Shown piece by piece: positions 1 to 7,335 of a DNA stretch of 13,619 bases. Made by a program: the position numbers and the translations under genes. Origin of the DNA: Halieaceae bacterium (GTDB lineage: Bacteria; Pseudomonadota; Gammaproteobacteria; Pseudomonadales; Halieaceae); the NCBI GenBank assembly GCA_009886815.1, contig QXYP01000257.1:1-13619 (forward strand), given 5' to 3'. Numbering within the stretch: position 1 is the first letter of the stretch; each line of letters begins with the position of its first letter. The notes beneath the pieces are model-generated. The model did not search any database. It was given only the letters and a program-made list of their open reading frames with translations, and was not told the origin of the DNA.

Positions 1-1983
1 AAGCAAGGAATCTCGCTGACGGTAAATAATGCGCCGCTGGTCATTGGCAACATCATCGTACTCGAGAAGTTGCTTTCGAATATCGAAGTTACGGCCCTCA
101 ACTTTGCGCTGGGCTTTTTCGATCGCGTTGGTGACCATACGATGCTCAATGGCCTCTCCGTTTTCCATGCCCAATGCCTGCATAAAGCTTTTGACACGTT
201 CAGAGGCGAAAATTCGCATTAAGCTATCTTCTAAAGACAGATAAAAACGCGAAACTCCCGCATCGCCCTGGCGCCCTGAGCGACCTCTCAGCTGATTATC
301 AATGCGTCGTGACTCGTGGCGCTCGGTGCCTAAAATGTGTAAGCCACCGGCCTCGAGCACGGCGTCATGGCGGGCCAGCCAAGCTTCCCGAAGGGCTTTT
401 TCTGTCTCGGCATCGAGATCGCCCGCGGCTTCAAGTTCGGCTTCAAGGTTTCCCCCAAGCACTATGTCAGTACCCCGTCCGGCCATGTTAGTCGCAATGG
501 TGACCACTCCAGGGCGCCCTGCCTGAGCAATGATTTCTGCCTCCTGGGCATGGTACTTTGCGTTCAGCACTTTGTGCTCAATAGCGCCCTTTTTAAACCG
601 AACCGAGAGCTCCTCTGATGTCTCAACCGAGGCGGTGCCCACAAGTACCGGAGCGCCATTTTCAATACACGACTTTACGTCTTCAACAATCGCGTCGAAC
701 TTCTCTTGTTGAGTCATATAAACCAAGTCATTCATATCGTTGCGAAGCATGGGTTTATTGGTGGGTATAACAATAACCTCAAGCCCATAGATCTGACGGA
801 ACTCAAACGCCTCGGTATCGGCAGTTCCCGTCATACCCGAAAGCTTGTCATACAGGCGGAAGTAATTTTGGAAGGTGGTTGAAGCCAATGTTTGGCTTTC
901 ATTTTGGATGTTGACGCCCTCTTTCGCCTCAATGGCCTGATGCAGCCCTTCCGAGAGGCGCCGTCCAGCCATCGTTCGACCGGTGTGCTCATCAATCAGA
1001 ACCACCTGGCCTTCTTGAACAATATATTCAACATCACGCTGATACAGCACATGCGCACGCAAGCCAGAGTGAACATGGTGTAACAAACCAAGGTTTGTGG
1101 GGGCGTACAAACTATCGTCGTCGTCTAACAGGCCTTGAGCCATGAGCAGACTTTCAATTTTCTCGTGGCCTGATTCGGTAAGTTCAATCTGGCGCTGTTT
1201 CTCATCAACCGTAAAATCACCTTCATCAACCTCCGTCGCCGCTGCCAGTTGCGGGATAAGCTTGTTGATACGTCGATACATATCCGAAGAATCTTCGGCG
1301 GCCCCTGAAATAATCAGTGGCGTTCTCGCCTCATCAATCAGGATTGAGTCAACTTCGTCGACAATGGCAAAGGCCAAATTTCCCTGCGCCTTATCGGCCA
1401 TACTAAAGGCCATGTTGTCACGCAGATAATCAAAGCCGAACTCATTATTGGTGCCGTAAACAATATCGCAAGCGTACGCATCGCGTTTCTCGGCGGGCCC
1501 CAGTCCCGACCTAATGACGCCCACCGTCATGCCTAAAAATGCGTACAGCGGCTCCATCCAAGCCGCATCTCGGGCAGCCAAATAGTCGTTAACTGTAATC
1601 AGATGCACGGCATTACCCGTCAGCGCATTCAGGTAAGCGGGTAACGTTGCCACCAAGGTCTTACCCTCACCGGTGCGCATTTCTGCGATTTTGCCCTCGT
1701 GAAGCACGATGCCTCCGATTAACTGCACATCGAAGTGGCGCATGGCCAGTGCCCGACGCCCAGCCTCGCGTACCGTGGCAAACGCCTCAGGGAGGAGTGA
1801 ATCTAAAGAAGCTCCGCCCGTTAAGCGCCCACGGAACTCATCGGTTTTAGCCAAAAGCGCCGCATCGTCTAGCGCTTCGTACTCTTCCTCGAGCCGATTG
1901 ATACGGATAACCATCTTTCGAATACGTTTAAGCTCCCGGTCATTTCGGGTGCCAAAAAGTTTTTTTAGCGTGTCAGCAATCAT
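1..1983 (-). CDS. secA: Protein translocase ATPase SecA, C-terminus cut off by the window edge
   Basis: SecA is the ATPase motor that pushes unfolded preproteins through the SecYEG channel of the inner membrane. The visible 661 codons run without a stop to base 1; E. coli SecA has 901 residues, so roughly 240 C-terminal residues (the rest of the helical scaffold, the wing domain and the zinc-binding tail) lie outside. Seen motifs: N-terminal [10 protein letters not shown] (9-18), Walker A TGEGKT (104-109), Walker B-type DEVD with D209/E210 at the same numbers as in E. coli, GTERHESRR (552-560) and RGRSGRQGD (566-574), which carries the arginine-finger region. The last visible residues, around [16 protein letters not shown], match the start of the helical scaffold. 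The ATG at 1983 gives the expected N-terminus and is preceded by a weak GAAG ribosome binding site. It lies 76 bp downstream of the peptidase gene; no secM-like gene precedes it. No frameshift is seen. Confidence 0.98.
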   Translation of the reverse strand, partial: MIADTLKKLFGTRNDRELKRIRKMVIRINRLEEEYEALDDAALLAKTDEFRGRLTGGASLDSLLPEAFATVREAGRRALAMRHFDVQLIGGIVLHEGKIAEMRTGEGKTLVATLPAYLNALTGNAVHLITVNDYLAARDAAWMEPLYAFLGMTVGVIRSGLGPAEKRDAYACDIVYGTNNEFGFDYLRDNMAFSMADKAQGNLAFAIVDEVDSILIDEARTPLIISGAAEDSSDMYRRINKLIPQLAAATEVDEGDFTVDEKQRQIELTESGHEKIESLLMAQGLLDDDDSLYAPTNLGLLHHVHSGLRAHVLYQRDVEYIVQEGQVVLIDEHTGRTMAGRRLSEGLHQAIEAKEGVNIQNESQTLASTTFQNYFRLYDKLSGMTGTADTEAFEFRQIYGLEVIVIPTNKPMLRNDMNDLVYMTQQEKFDAIVEDVKSCIENGAPVLVGTASVETSEELSVRFKKGAIEHKVLNAKYHAQEAEIIAQAGRPGVVTIATNMAGRGTDIVLGGNLEAELEAAGDLDAETEKALREAWLARHDAVLEAGGLHILGTERHESRRIDNQLRGRSGRQGDAGVSRFYLSLEDSLMRIFASERVKSFMQALGMENGEAIEHRMVTNAIEKAQRKVEGRNFDIRKQLLEYDDVANDQRRIIYRQRDSLL

Positions 1984-2059
1984 TTTAAAGTCTTCAGGAA
2001 TTAGCGAAGGAATGCGACTCTGTCAGAAGTCGGCCTAAACCAGCAGGAGGAACCTGCCC

Positions 2060-2992
2060 TTAACGCAGAGTGCGTCGCACGTAGCTAGAGGGGTCAACCG
2101 CCCTGCCGTGCTTAAAAATCTCGAAATGTACGTGAGGGCCCGTTGATCGCCCGGAGTTCCCCATTAGCGCAATCACATCGCCTTGACGAACGAGGTCACC
2201 CACCTCAACACGGTTCTCTCGGTTGTGGGCATAACGCGTGATTAATCCGTCGCCATGGGCAATTTCAACCAGTGTGCCATAACCCGTGCGCTCGCCGCTC
2301 CAACTAACCACACCACTCGCAACCGCGATAATGTGATCACCCTCAGCCCCCGCAAAATCGATGCCCTGATGCCAGGCTCGCTTGCCCGTAAAAGGATCAG
2401 TGCGACTGCCGTATGCCGAAGATAGCCAACCACTGAGCACGGGGCGACCCGCAGGGATGGCCTCAGTTTGCGCCTCAGCGTCAAACAAAAGCCCAGCCAA
2501 TATATCAAGCTGCATCTCTCGGTCGCTCAGTGCAACTGACAGACCATCAAAGGCATCTTTCAAAGGCGCTGGCAATGAAGTTTGTGATTCGGGCAATAGC
2601 GGCATCATCGGCCCGCCTAACGCTGGCTCCGCGGCAAAATTAAATTCACCACCCTCCAGACCCGCCAATGCAGTGAGATGGGTACCGAGGGCATCAAGCC
2701 GTGTCACTCTTACTTGCAGTTCAGCCAGTTTGCGGGTCATCGCTTCTAGCTTTCGACGTGCATCCGCTGACAGCTGGGCCAGATCACCCGCTCGGCGACT
2801 GGCATTCAGTTCAGCCTCAGAAAGCCGTGCCTCCTGAGCAATCGCTGCGCCTTGCCGTTGACCCAGTTCATAGCCCATGGCCATTAATCCCAAAGGCAGG
2901 CCAATGCAAATAACAGACAGGGCAGCCCAAGACCAACGACCAATTTCCAGCGTTCGCGATGCGGCAGTCTTATGGACGAAGATCAGTTTCAA
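2060..2992 (-). CDS. Membrane-anchored M23/LytM-family metallopeptidase
   Basis: This 310-residue protein has a short basic N-terminus, one membrane segment (about 19-41) and a periplasmic part. A predicted coiled coil (about 52-105) is followed by a linker and a C-terminal LytM domain (about 185-305). The domain has the full zinc set of M23 endopeptidases: H208 and D212 in HQGID, H256 in RYAHN, and H287/H289 in GPHVHFE. It is therefore probably an active peptidoglycan cross-link hydrolase rather than a degenerate EnvC/NlpD-type activator; this is inference from motifs. The start is TTG at 2992, after an in-frame stop 12 bases upstream; a weak GAG lies 8 bases ahead, and the next ATG falls inside the membrane segment. 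M23 genes between lpxC and secA are known in other gammaproteobacteria. The gap to lpxC is 102 bp, so it may be transcribed separately from the dcw genes. The exact substrate cannot be told. Confidence 0.93.
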   Translation of the reverse strand: MKLIFVHKTAASRTLEIGRWSWAALSVICIGLPLGLMAMGYELGQRQGAAIAQEARLSEAELNASRRAGDLAQLSADARRKLEAMTRKLAELQVRVTRLDALGTHLTALAGLEGGEFNFAAEPALGGPMMPLLPESQTSLPAPLKDAFDGLSVALSDREMQLDILAGLLFDAEAQTEAIPAGRPVLSGWLSSAYGSRTDPFTGKRAWHQGIDFAGAEGDHIIAVASGVVSWSGERTGYGTLVEIAHGDGLITRYAHNRENRVEVGDLVRQGDVIALMGNSGRSTGPHVHFEIFKHGRAVDPSSYVRRTLR

Positions 2993-3083
2993 ATCAGGGG
3001 CTCAAGTTCTCGGGGTGCGTACTATGCCACGCAGGGCGGCTGCGGGAAAGTCAGCAAGTTCGATCAATGCCGTGCAATAACCC

Positions 3084-3107
3084 TTAAAAAAGGCTCAGGC
3101 AGTGACC
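3084..3107 (-). terminator. Weak candidate Rho-independent terminator at the end of lpxC
   Basis: On the minus strand the last bases of lpxC and its TGA stop can fold as GGUCA / UGAGCC (3107-3103 with 3097-3092; one bulged A, one G-U pair, loop CUGCC). Six U follow directly (3091-3086). The U-run right after a hairpin, at the natural end of the dcw/lpxC operon, suggests termination. The stem has only five pairs and a bulge, so strength would be low and partial read-through into the peptidase gene is plausible. Confidence 0.3.
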
Positions 3108-4012
3108 AACATTGGGGCCGGACCATAGGATATGGGCGCCTTTTCAGCATCTTCAAAGGTCACCATCTCCCAGGCATCTTCTTGTGCCAGAAGAGCGCGC
3201 AGCACCGCATTGTTGAGTGCGTGACCAGACTTGTGGGCACGAAACTCCCCAATCAAGCTATGGCCCAGCAAATAAAGATCACCAATGGCATCGAGAACTT
3301 TGTGTTTAACGAACTCGTCCTCATAGCGAAGACCGTCTTGATTCAATATACGAAACTCATCGACAACAATGGCGTTATCAACGCTGCCACCCCGAGCCAA
3401 TCCTTGAGCGCGCAGGTATTCAATCTCATGCATGAATCCGAAGGTTCGTGCCCGACTGACTTCCCTCACGAAGGAGGTGGTTGAGAAATCGATCTCTGCG
3501 AACGCTGATCGGTCATTAAAAACGGGGTGATCAAAGTCAATTGAGAAGGCGACTTTAAAACCCTCAAACGGTAATAAACTCGCTTGTTTATCGCCATCTC
3601 GAACCGTGACAGGGCGTTTTATACGAATAAATTTCTTCGCAGCAGCCTGCTCCTCAATGCCTGCAGACTGGAGCAAAAACACGAAGGGACCCGCGCTGCC
3701 GTCCATGATCGGTACTTCTGGGGCAGTGACATCGACAAAAGCGTTGTCGATACCTAAACCTGCCATGGCGGAAAGCAGGTGCTCAACCGTGGAAACTCGC
3801 GCATCACCCAAACCCAGACTGGTAGAGAGCGTTGTGTCACCGACACTTTTGGCGCAGGCGGGGATTTCCTGCACCGGGGAGAGGTCAGTTCGCCGAAATA
3901 CAATGCCGTTGTCGATCGGTGCCGGGCTTAAAGTCAGAAAGACCTTCTCACCCGTATGCAAACCAACGCCGGTCGCCTTGATTGGATTTCGCAACGTTCT
4001 CTGTCTAATCAT
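3095..4012 (-). CDS. lpxC: UDP-3-O-acyl-N-acetylglucosamine deacetylase LpxC
   Basis: LpxC is the cytosolic zinc enzyme that removes the acetyl group from UDP-3-O-acyl-GlcNAc, the first committed step of lipid A synthesis, so the cell is Gram-negative with LPS. Zinc ligands are H78 (STVEH), H237 and D241 ([10 protein letters not shown]). The catalytic pair is E77 and H264 (KSGHALNN). The IMDGSAGPF stretch (102-110) and SRARTFGFM (186-194) are family signatures. With the ATG at 4012 the protein is 305 residues and begins [11 protein letters not shown], matching E. coli LpxC in length and N-terminus. An upstream in-frame TTG at 4048 would add 12 unconserved residues and is rejected. An AAAGGG ribosome binding site lies about 8 bases before the ATG. 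The gene starts 42 bp after ftsZ, as in other gammaproteobacteria, coupling LPS synthesis to the division cluster. In E. coli LpxC is degraded by FtsH; the C-terminus here (PMLVTA) resembles but does not equal the E. coli degron tail. Confidence 0.98.
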   Translation of the reverse strand: MIRQRTLRNPIKATGVGLHTGEKVFLTLSPAPIDNGIVFRRTDLSPVQEIPACAKSVGDTTLSTSLGLGDARVSTVEHLLSAMAGLGIDNAFVDVTAPEVPIMDGSAGPFVFLLQSAGIEEQAAAKKFIRIKRPVTVRDGDKQASLLPFEGFKVAFSIDFDHPVFNDRSAFAEIDFSTTSFVREVSRARTFGFMHEIEYLRAQGLARGGSVDNAIVVDEFRILNQDGLRYEDEFVKHKVLDAIGDLYLLGHSLIGEFRAHKSGHALNNAVLRALLAQEDAWEMVTFEDAEKAPISYGPAPMLVTA

Positions 4013-4035
4013 GGTCGCACCCTTTAATTTAGCTG

Positions 4036-4064
4036 GGCGGACCACCAATCATGGTTAGTCCGCC
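4036..4064 (-). repeat. Inverted repeat spanning the ftsZ stop codon (RNA hairpin)
   Basis: GGCGGAC (minus strand 4064-4058, the last codons of ftsZ) and GTCCGCC (4042-4036, in the ftsZ-lpxC gap) are perfect 7-base complements. Inside them ACCA/TGGT (4055-4052 with 4047-4044) adds four more pairs around a TGAT loop, with a small UA/G internal loop between the stems. The ftsZ TAA stop (4057-4055) overlaps the internal loop and the first base of the inner stem. No U-run follows, so it is not a standard terminator. Confidence 0.6.
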
Positions 4065-5224
4065 TGACGACGCAGAAATGCTGGAATATCGAAATATTCC
4101 TCTGCTCCGCTCTCTGCAGGCGCCACCGCCTGCTGTGCCCCTCCCGACTGCGCTACACGTGCGCGCTTGCCGGGTGGCAAATCGTACGTTTCGCCATAAC
4201 TTGGCGACGTGACACCCAAGGTTTCCGAGGGCTGTCGGTTTACGACCGCTAACGGAACTCGGGCTTCTGCACCACCCAAACCGGTTGCGACCACCGTCAC
4301 TTTTAAGGTATCGGCCATGTCCGGATCAATAACCGTACCAACCACTACCGTCGCGTCTTCAGACGCATATTCTTCGATCGTGTCGCCAACTTCGGCAAAT
4401 TCACCGAGCGACAAGTCCATTCCAGCGGTGATATTAACCAGCACCCCTTTGGCACCACTCACGTCAATATCGTCAAGTAGCGGGCTATTAATCGCGCGCT
4501 CCGCAGCCTCTCGCGCCCGATTTTCTCCCGACGCCTGACCCGTACCCATCATGGCGGCACCCATCTCAGACATCACCGTGCGCACATCAGCAAAGTCCAC
4601 ATTTATCATGCCTGGACGAATGATGAGCTCAGCGATGCCCTGAACAGCCCCTAAAAGTACATCATTGGCCTCTCTGAAGGCATCTAAGAGACTGGTATTT
4701 TTGCCCAACACCTCCAGCAATTTTTCATTGGGTATCGTGATTAGACTGTCACAGTGCTGCTCAAGTTCCCCAAGTCCCGATTCGGCGATTTTAAGGCGTG
4801 ATTTACCCTCGAAAGAGAAGGGACGCGTCACCACAGCCACCGTCAATATGCCCATTTCTCGGGCGACTTCAGCAACAATAGGCGCTCCACCTGTACCGGT
4901 GCCGCCTCCCATACCTGCAGTTACAAACACCATGTCGGCACCATGCAGCGCATCGGCGATGCGATCGCGATCCTCCATCGCGGCTGCTCGGCCAATATCC
5001 GGGTTTGCACCCGCTCCAAGCCCCTTGGTAATGCCAGTTCCCAGTTGCAGAACCGTCTTGGCGGCGATATCTGATAAAGCCTGGGCATCCGTATTGGCGC
5101 AAATAAAGTCCACACCGTCTACGTTATTTTCGATCATATGTCGGACGGCATTACCACCACCGCCACCGACGCCGACCACTTTTATGACCGCGCTCTGCGG
5201 TGCGTTATCGACTAATTCAAACAT
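4055..5224 (-). CDS. ftsZ: Cell division GTPase FtsZ
   Basis: FtsZ is the tubulin-like GTPase that polymerises into the Z ring at midcell and recruits the divisome. The protein has 389 residues. It shows the N-terminal GGGGGN nucleotide loop (20-25), the tubulin signature GGGTGTG (106-112, followed by GAP where E. coli has AAP), PNEKLL (165-170) and the T7 loop NVDFADV (208-214) with catalytic D210 and D213. A variable linker of about 60 residues leads to the C-terminal peptide EYFDIPAFLRRQAD (376-389), which binds FtsA and ZipA. The ATG at 5224 is chosen over a GTG at 5230: it gives the classical MFELVDN start, and a GGGGAG Shine-Dalgarno sits 7 bases before it but directly against the GTG. 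ftsZ follows ftsA after 72 bp, a gap holding hairpins that could set its expression apart from ftsA. Nothing suggests truncation. Confidence 0.99.
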   Translation of the reverse strand: MFELVDNAPQSAVIKVVGVGGGGGNAVRHMIENNVDGVDFICANTDAQALSDIAAKTVLQLGTGITKGLGAGANPDIGRAAAMEDRDRIADALHGADMVFVTAGMGGGTGTGGAPIVAEVAREMGILTVAVVTRPFSFEGKSRLKIAESGLGELEQHCDSLITIPNEKLLEVLGKNTSLLDAFREANDVLLGAVQGIAELIIRPGMINVDFADVRTVMSEMGAAMMGTGQASGENRAREAAERAINSPLLDDIDVSGAKGVLVNITAGMDLSLGEFAEVGDTIEEYASEDATVVVGTVIDPDMADTLKVTVVATGLGGAEARVPLAVVNRQPSETLGVTSPSYGETYDLPPGKRARVAQSGGAQQAVAPAESGAEEYFDIPAFLRRQAD

Positions 5225-5231
5225 GGACACT

Positions 5232-5237
5232 CTCCCC
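5232..5237 (-). promoter_or_regulatory. Strong ribosome binding site of ftsZ
   Basis: GGGGAG on the minus strand (5237-5232) lies 7 bases before ATG 5224. The only competing start, GTG 5230, would be one base from it, so the site decides the start. A run of seven A just upstream should keep it unstructured. Confidence 0.75.
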
Positions 5238-5249
5238 TTTTTTTACAAA

Positions 5250-5267
5250 GCCCAGGTTCACCCGGGC
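5250..5267 (-). repeat. GC-rich RNA hairpin just upstream of the ftsZ ribosome binding site
   Basis: Minus-strand GCCCGGGTGAACCTGGGC folds into a 7-pair stem (six Watson-Crick pairs and one G-U) with a UGAA tetraloop. It ends 12 bases before the GGGGAG site of ftsZ and is followed by UUUGUA. The short U stretch is interrupted, so at most it is a leaky terminator or attenuator; an mRNA-processing or stabilising element is equally possible. Confidence 0.55.
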
Positions 5268-5284
5268 ACTCCCCTTGTCAGACA

Positions 5285-5302
5285 TTCTGAAAATTCTCAG
5301 AA
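5285..5302 (-). repeat. Inverted repeat at the ftsA stop codon
   Basis: TTCTGA and TCAGAA (minus strand 5302-5297 and 5290-5285) are perfect 6-base complements around a six-base loop, GAATTT. The left arm contains the ftsA TGA stop. The stem is AT-rich and weaker than the hairpin 17 bases further on toward ftsZ. Confidence 0.4.
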
Positions 5303-6532
5303 GTGCCTTCCAAACCAGTCACGAACTCTTGTCATCAAACCACCGGCGAGTTGGCCGCCGCCCGGCATACCCGAGGACTCATCGTCTCGGGCGCCGTAAA
5401 TCAGCAAACCCACCGCTGTGGCATAAATTGGATTTCTAATAATGTCGTTGAGGCCTTTGGCGTACTGGGGTGCACCCAGACGAACCGGCATGTGAAAAAT
5501 CTCCTCAGCCAGCTCTACCGCGCCTTCCATTTTGGATGTTCCGCCCGTTAACAGGACTCCTGCCGGGATTAATTCCTCAAAGCCAGAACGGCGAATTTCG
5601 GCCAAAATCAACGTGAACAGCTCGTCATAGCGAGGCTCAACCACCTCGGCTAATGACTGGCGCGACAAATCCCGTGGCGGCCGATCACCAACACTGGGAA
5701 CTTTGATCGTTTCTTCAGCACCTGCGAGTTGCGCCAAAGCACAGGCGTAGCGAATCTTGATCTCTTCCGCATGCTGGGTTGGCGTTCGTAACGCCATCGC
5801 AATATCACTGGTCACCTGATCCCCAGCTATGGGAATAACCCCGGTGTGACGAATGGCGCCATCAGTAAAGATGGCAATGTCTGATGTCCCACCACCGATA
5901 TCGACAAGGCACACGCCCAGGTCCCGCTCATCCGGGGTGACCACTGAAAAGCTCGAAGCCAGCTGTTCCAAAATGATGCCATCCACCTCAAGTCCACAGC
6001 GATGGATGCACTTTTCAATATTCTGAGCGGCATTAACCGCACAGGTCACAAGGTGAACTTTGGCTTCGAGTCGCACACCCGACATTCCTAAGGGCTCTTT
6101 AATGCCACCTTGATTGTCTATGACATACTCTTGGGGCAATACATGCAGCACTTTTTGATCTGCAGGAATGGCCACTGCTTGAGCCGCATCAAGAACGCGC
6201 TCAACATCAGCAGGCACCACCTCCCCCTCCCGAATCGCGACGATCCCGTGAGAGTTCATGGAACGGATATGACTGCCGGCAATACCGACATAAACCGAGT
6301 GAATTTGGCAGCCCGCCATGAGTTCTGCTTCCTCCACGGCTCGCTGTATGGCATTGACTGTCGACTCAATATCGACCACCACGCCTTTTTTCATGCCCCG
6401 AGAGGGGTGGGAGCCGATGCCAACAACTTCAATCGTGCCCTCACCATCAACTTCACCAACGACGGCAACAACCTTCGAAGTTCCAATATCCAACCCAACG
6501 ATCATGCGTTTTTCAGGTGTATTAACCATCAT
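5297..6532 (-). CDS. ftsA: Cell division protein FtsA
   Basis: FtsA is the actin-like ATP-binding protein that tethers FtsZ filaments to the inner membrane and recruits later divisome proteins. The 411 residues show the actin-fold phosphate-1 loop LDIGTSK (14-20), phosphate-2 loop DIGGGTSD (211-218) and adenosine motif GVLLTGGTSKMEG (325-337). The SHI motif region (GIAGSHIRSMNSHG, 83-96) in the FtsA-specific 1C domain is present. The last residues, MTRVRDWFGRHF (400-411), form the amphipathic membrane-targeting helix after a Gly-rich linker. The start ATG at 6532 overlaps the ftsQ stop (ATGA). AGGAG lies 5 bases before this ATG and 8 before the next one (6529), so either could be used, with only one residue of difference. 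The partner FtsZ is the next gene; an inverted repeat covers the ftsA stop. Confidence 0.99.
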   Translation of the reverse strand: MMVNTPEKRMIVGLDIGTSKVVAVVGEVDGEGTIEVVGIGSHPSRGMKKGVVVDIESTVNAIQRAVEEAELMAGCQIHSVYVGIAGSHIRSMNSHGIVAIREGEVVPADVERVLDAAQAVAIPADQKVLHVLPQEYVIDNQGGIKEPLGMSGVRLEAKVHLVTCAVNAAQNIEKCIHRCGLEVDGIILEQLASSFSVVTPDERDLGVCLVDIGGGTSDIAIFTDGAIRHTGVIPIAGDQVTSDIAMALRTPTQHAEEIKIRYACALAQLAGAEETIKVPSVGDRPPRDLSRQSLAEVVEPRYDELFTLILAEIRRSGFEELIPAGVLLTGGTSKMEGAVELAEEIFHMPVRLGAPQYAKGLNDIIRNPIYATAVGLLIYGARDDESSGMPGGGQLAGGLMTRVRDWFGRHF

Positions 6533-7335
6533 GGTGTCTCCTGCCAGTTAGCCAGGGGAAAATCTCCCGAAGCCCATTGCGATGTTGGTAGTAAAGCCAC
6601 TGCAGCACCGTGCTCGTAACGCATATCGACCCGCATGACGGGCTGGTCTGCGAGCTGTTCACGCCAAAGCGTGACAAATCGTCCAATTCGTTCTCGATGC
6701 TTTTCTGCACCAAGCTGCAGCAGCGCCCCGTTGTGCAGCTCAGCGCTGACTTGCCCAAGCGAATCCTCATGCAGTGCTACAACTTGCAGCCCAGTGGGTT
6801 CCAGTAACGCTTCCAGACTTTGATAGCGCCGGGTCATGCTGCCTTCAGAGCCCTCAGGCCCCTCAAGACGCGCCAAATCGGACCATCGATCGTCAAACGC
6901 CCCCGGGAAATATTCGCCCTCATGGTTCAGAAAGCCATCTAGACCCCAGCGGGCAATGGGCCGCTGCTCTTCTATTTCAATAACCACCGTATTGGGCCAG
7001 CGTCTGCGCACCCCGGCGCGATAGACCCACGGCATGCTCTCCAGCTGGTCACGCACATCATCTAGATCAAGTGTCAGAAAACTGGCCTGTAGGGTCGGGG
7101 CCAACTGTGTCTCCAGTTCTGTCACCGCAACGTGCTCCACAGCACCCTCTAACACCAGCTGCTCTACCCGCAAATCCATAAGGTGAGATCCGGTGATAAA
7201 GGCACCCAGTAGCACTGCCACGCACCCTAGGGTCACACCAATCTTTAATAACAAGCGTTGTACGCGCTGCCGCCAAGACACACTTGCCACCACCGTTTTA
7301 TTGCGAACAGCCTGTCGCGCTTGCTTACGAGGCAT
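6529..7335 (-). CDS. ftsQ: Cell division protein FtsQ
   Basis: FtsQ is the bitopic inner-membrane protein that, with FtsB and FtsL, links early and late divisome components. Visible in 268 residues: a basic cytoplasmic N-terminus (1-28), one membrane segment (about 29-50), and a periplasmic POTRA domain (about 55-126) containing the typical YRAGVRRRWPNTVVIEIEEQRPIARW stretch. After this comes the FtsQ beta domain, up to about residue 255. Length is close to the E. coli protein (276). The start ATG at 7335 lies inside the end of ddl (11-bp overlap) and has a strong GGAGG 6 bases upstream (7346-7342), which fixes the start. The 3' end overlaps ftsA by 4 bp. The sequence family is poorly conserved, so the identification rests on the POTRA motif, topology and position between ddl and ftsA; together these are convincing. 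Confidence 0.97.
   Translation of the reverse strand: MPRKQARQAVRNKTVVASVSWRQRVQRLLLKIGVTLGCVAVLLGAFITGSHLMDLRVEQLVLEGAVEHVAVTELETQLAPTLQASFLTLDLDDVRDQLESMPWVYRAGVRRRWPNTVVIEIEEQRPIARWGLDGFLNHEGEYFPGAFDDRWSDLARLEGPEGSEGSMTRRYQSLEALLEPTGLQVVALHEDSLGQVSAELHNGALLQLGAEKHRERIGRFVTLWREQLADQPVMRVDMRYEHGAAVALLPTSQWASGDFPLANWQETP

Noticed and set aside
1988..2031. Possible secA promoter with CTGACA as -35
   Set aside because: CTGACA is close to consensus, but at 16-18 bases there is only CTAATT/TAATTC, which matches the -10 consensus poorly.
2043..2057. GCAGG/CCTGC inverted repeat after the peptidase gene as a terminator
   Set aside because: The stem has only five pairs and is followed by UGGUUUAGG rather than a U-run.
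3030..3044. CGCAG/CTGCG stem in the lpxC-peptidase gap
   Set aside because: A five-pair GC stem in GC-rich sequence is expected by chance, and no functional signal lies next to it.
2993..3085. Promoter for the peptidase gene using CATAGT as -10
   Set aside because: The hexamer 17 bases upstream (TTTCCC) is a poor -35, and no better pair is present.
2972..3484. 170-codon open frame on the plus strand over the lpxC 3' end and the lpxC-peptidase gap
   Set aside because: Most of it is antisense to lpxC. It has no family motif, and the part over the gap has no ribosome binding site or similarity to a DUF721 protein that I can recognise.
4013..4048. Longer LpxC with a TTG start at 4048
   Set aside because: The 12 extra residues are not part of the family. 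The ATG at 4012 gives the classical N-terminus and 305-residue length, with a suitable ribosome binding site.
5225..5230. Longer FtsZ with a GTG start at 5230
   Set aside because: The Shine-Dalgarno would be one base from the GTG; the ATG at 5224 has proper spacing and gives the family N-terminus.
4665..5399. 244-codon open frame on the plus strand
   Set aside because: It lies antisense to ftsZ and the ftsA end, is rich in Ser/Pro/Ala as expected for a complementary frame of a conserved gene, and has no recognisable domain.
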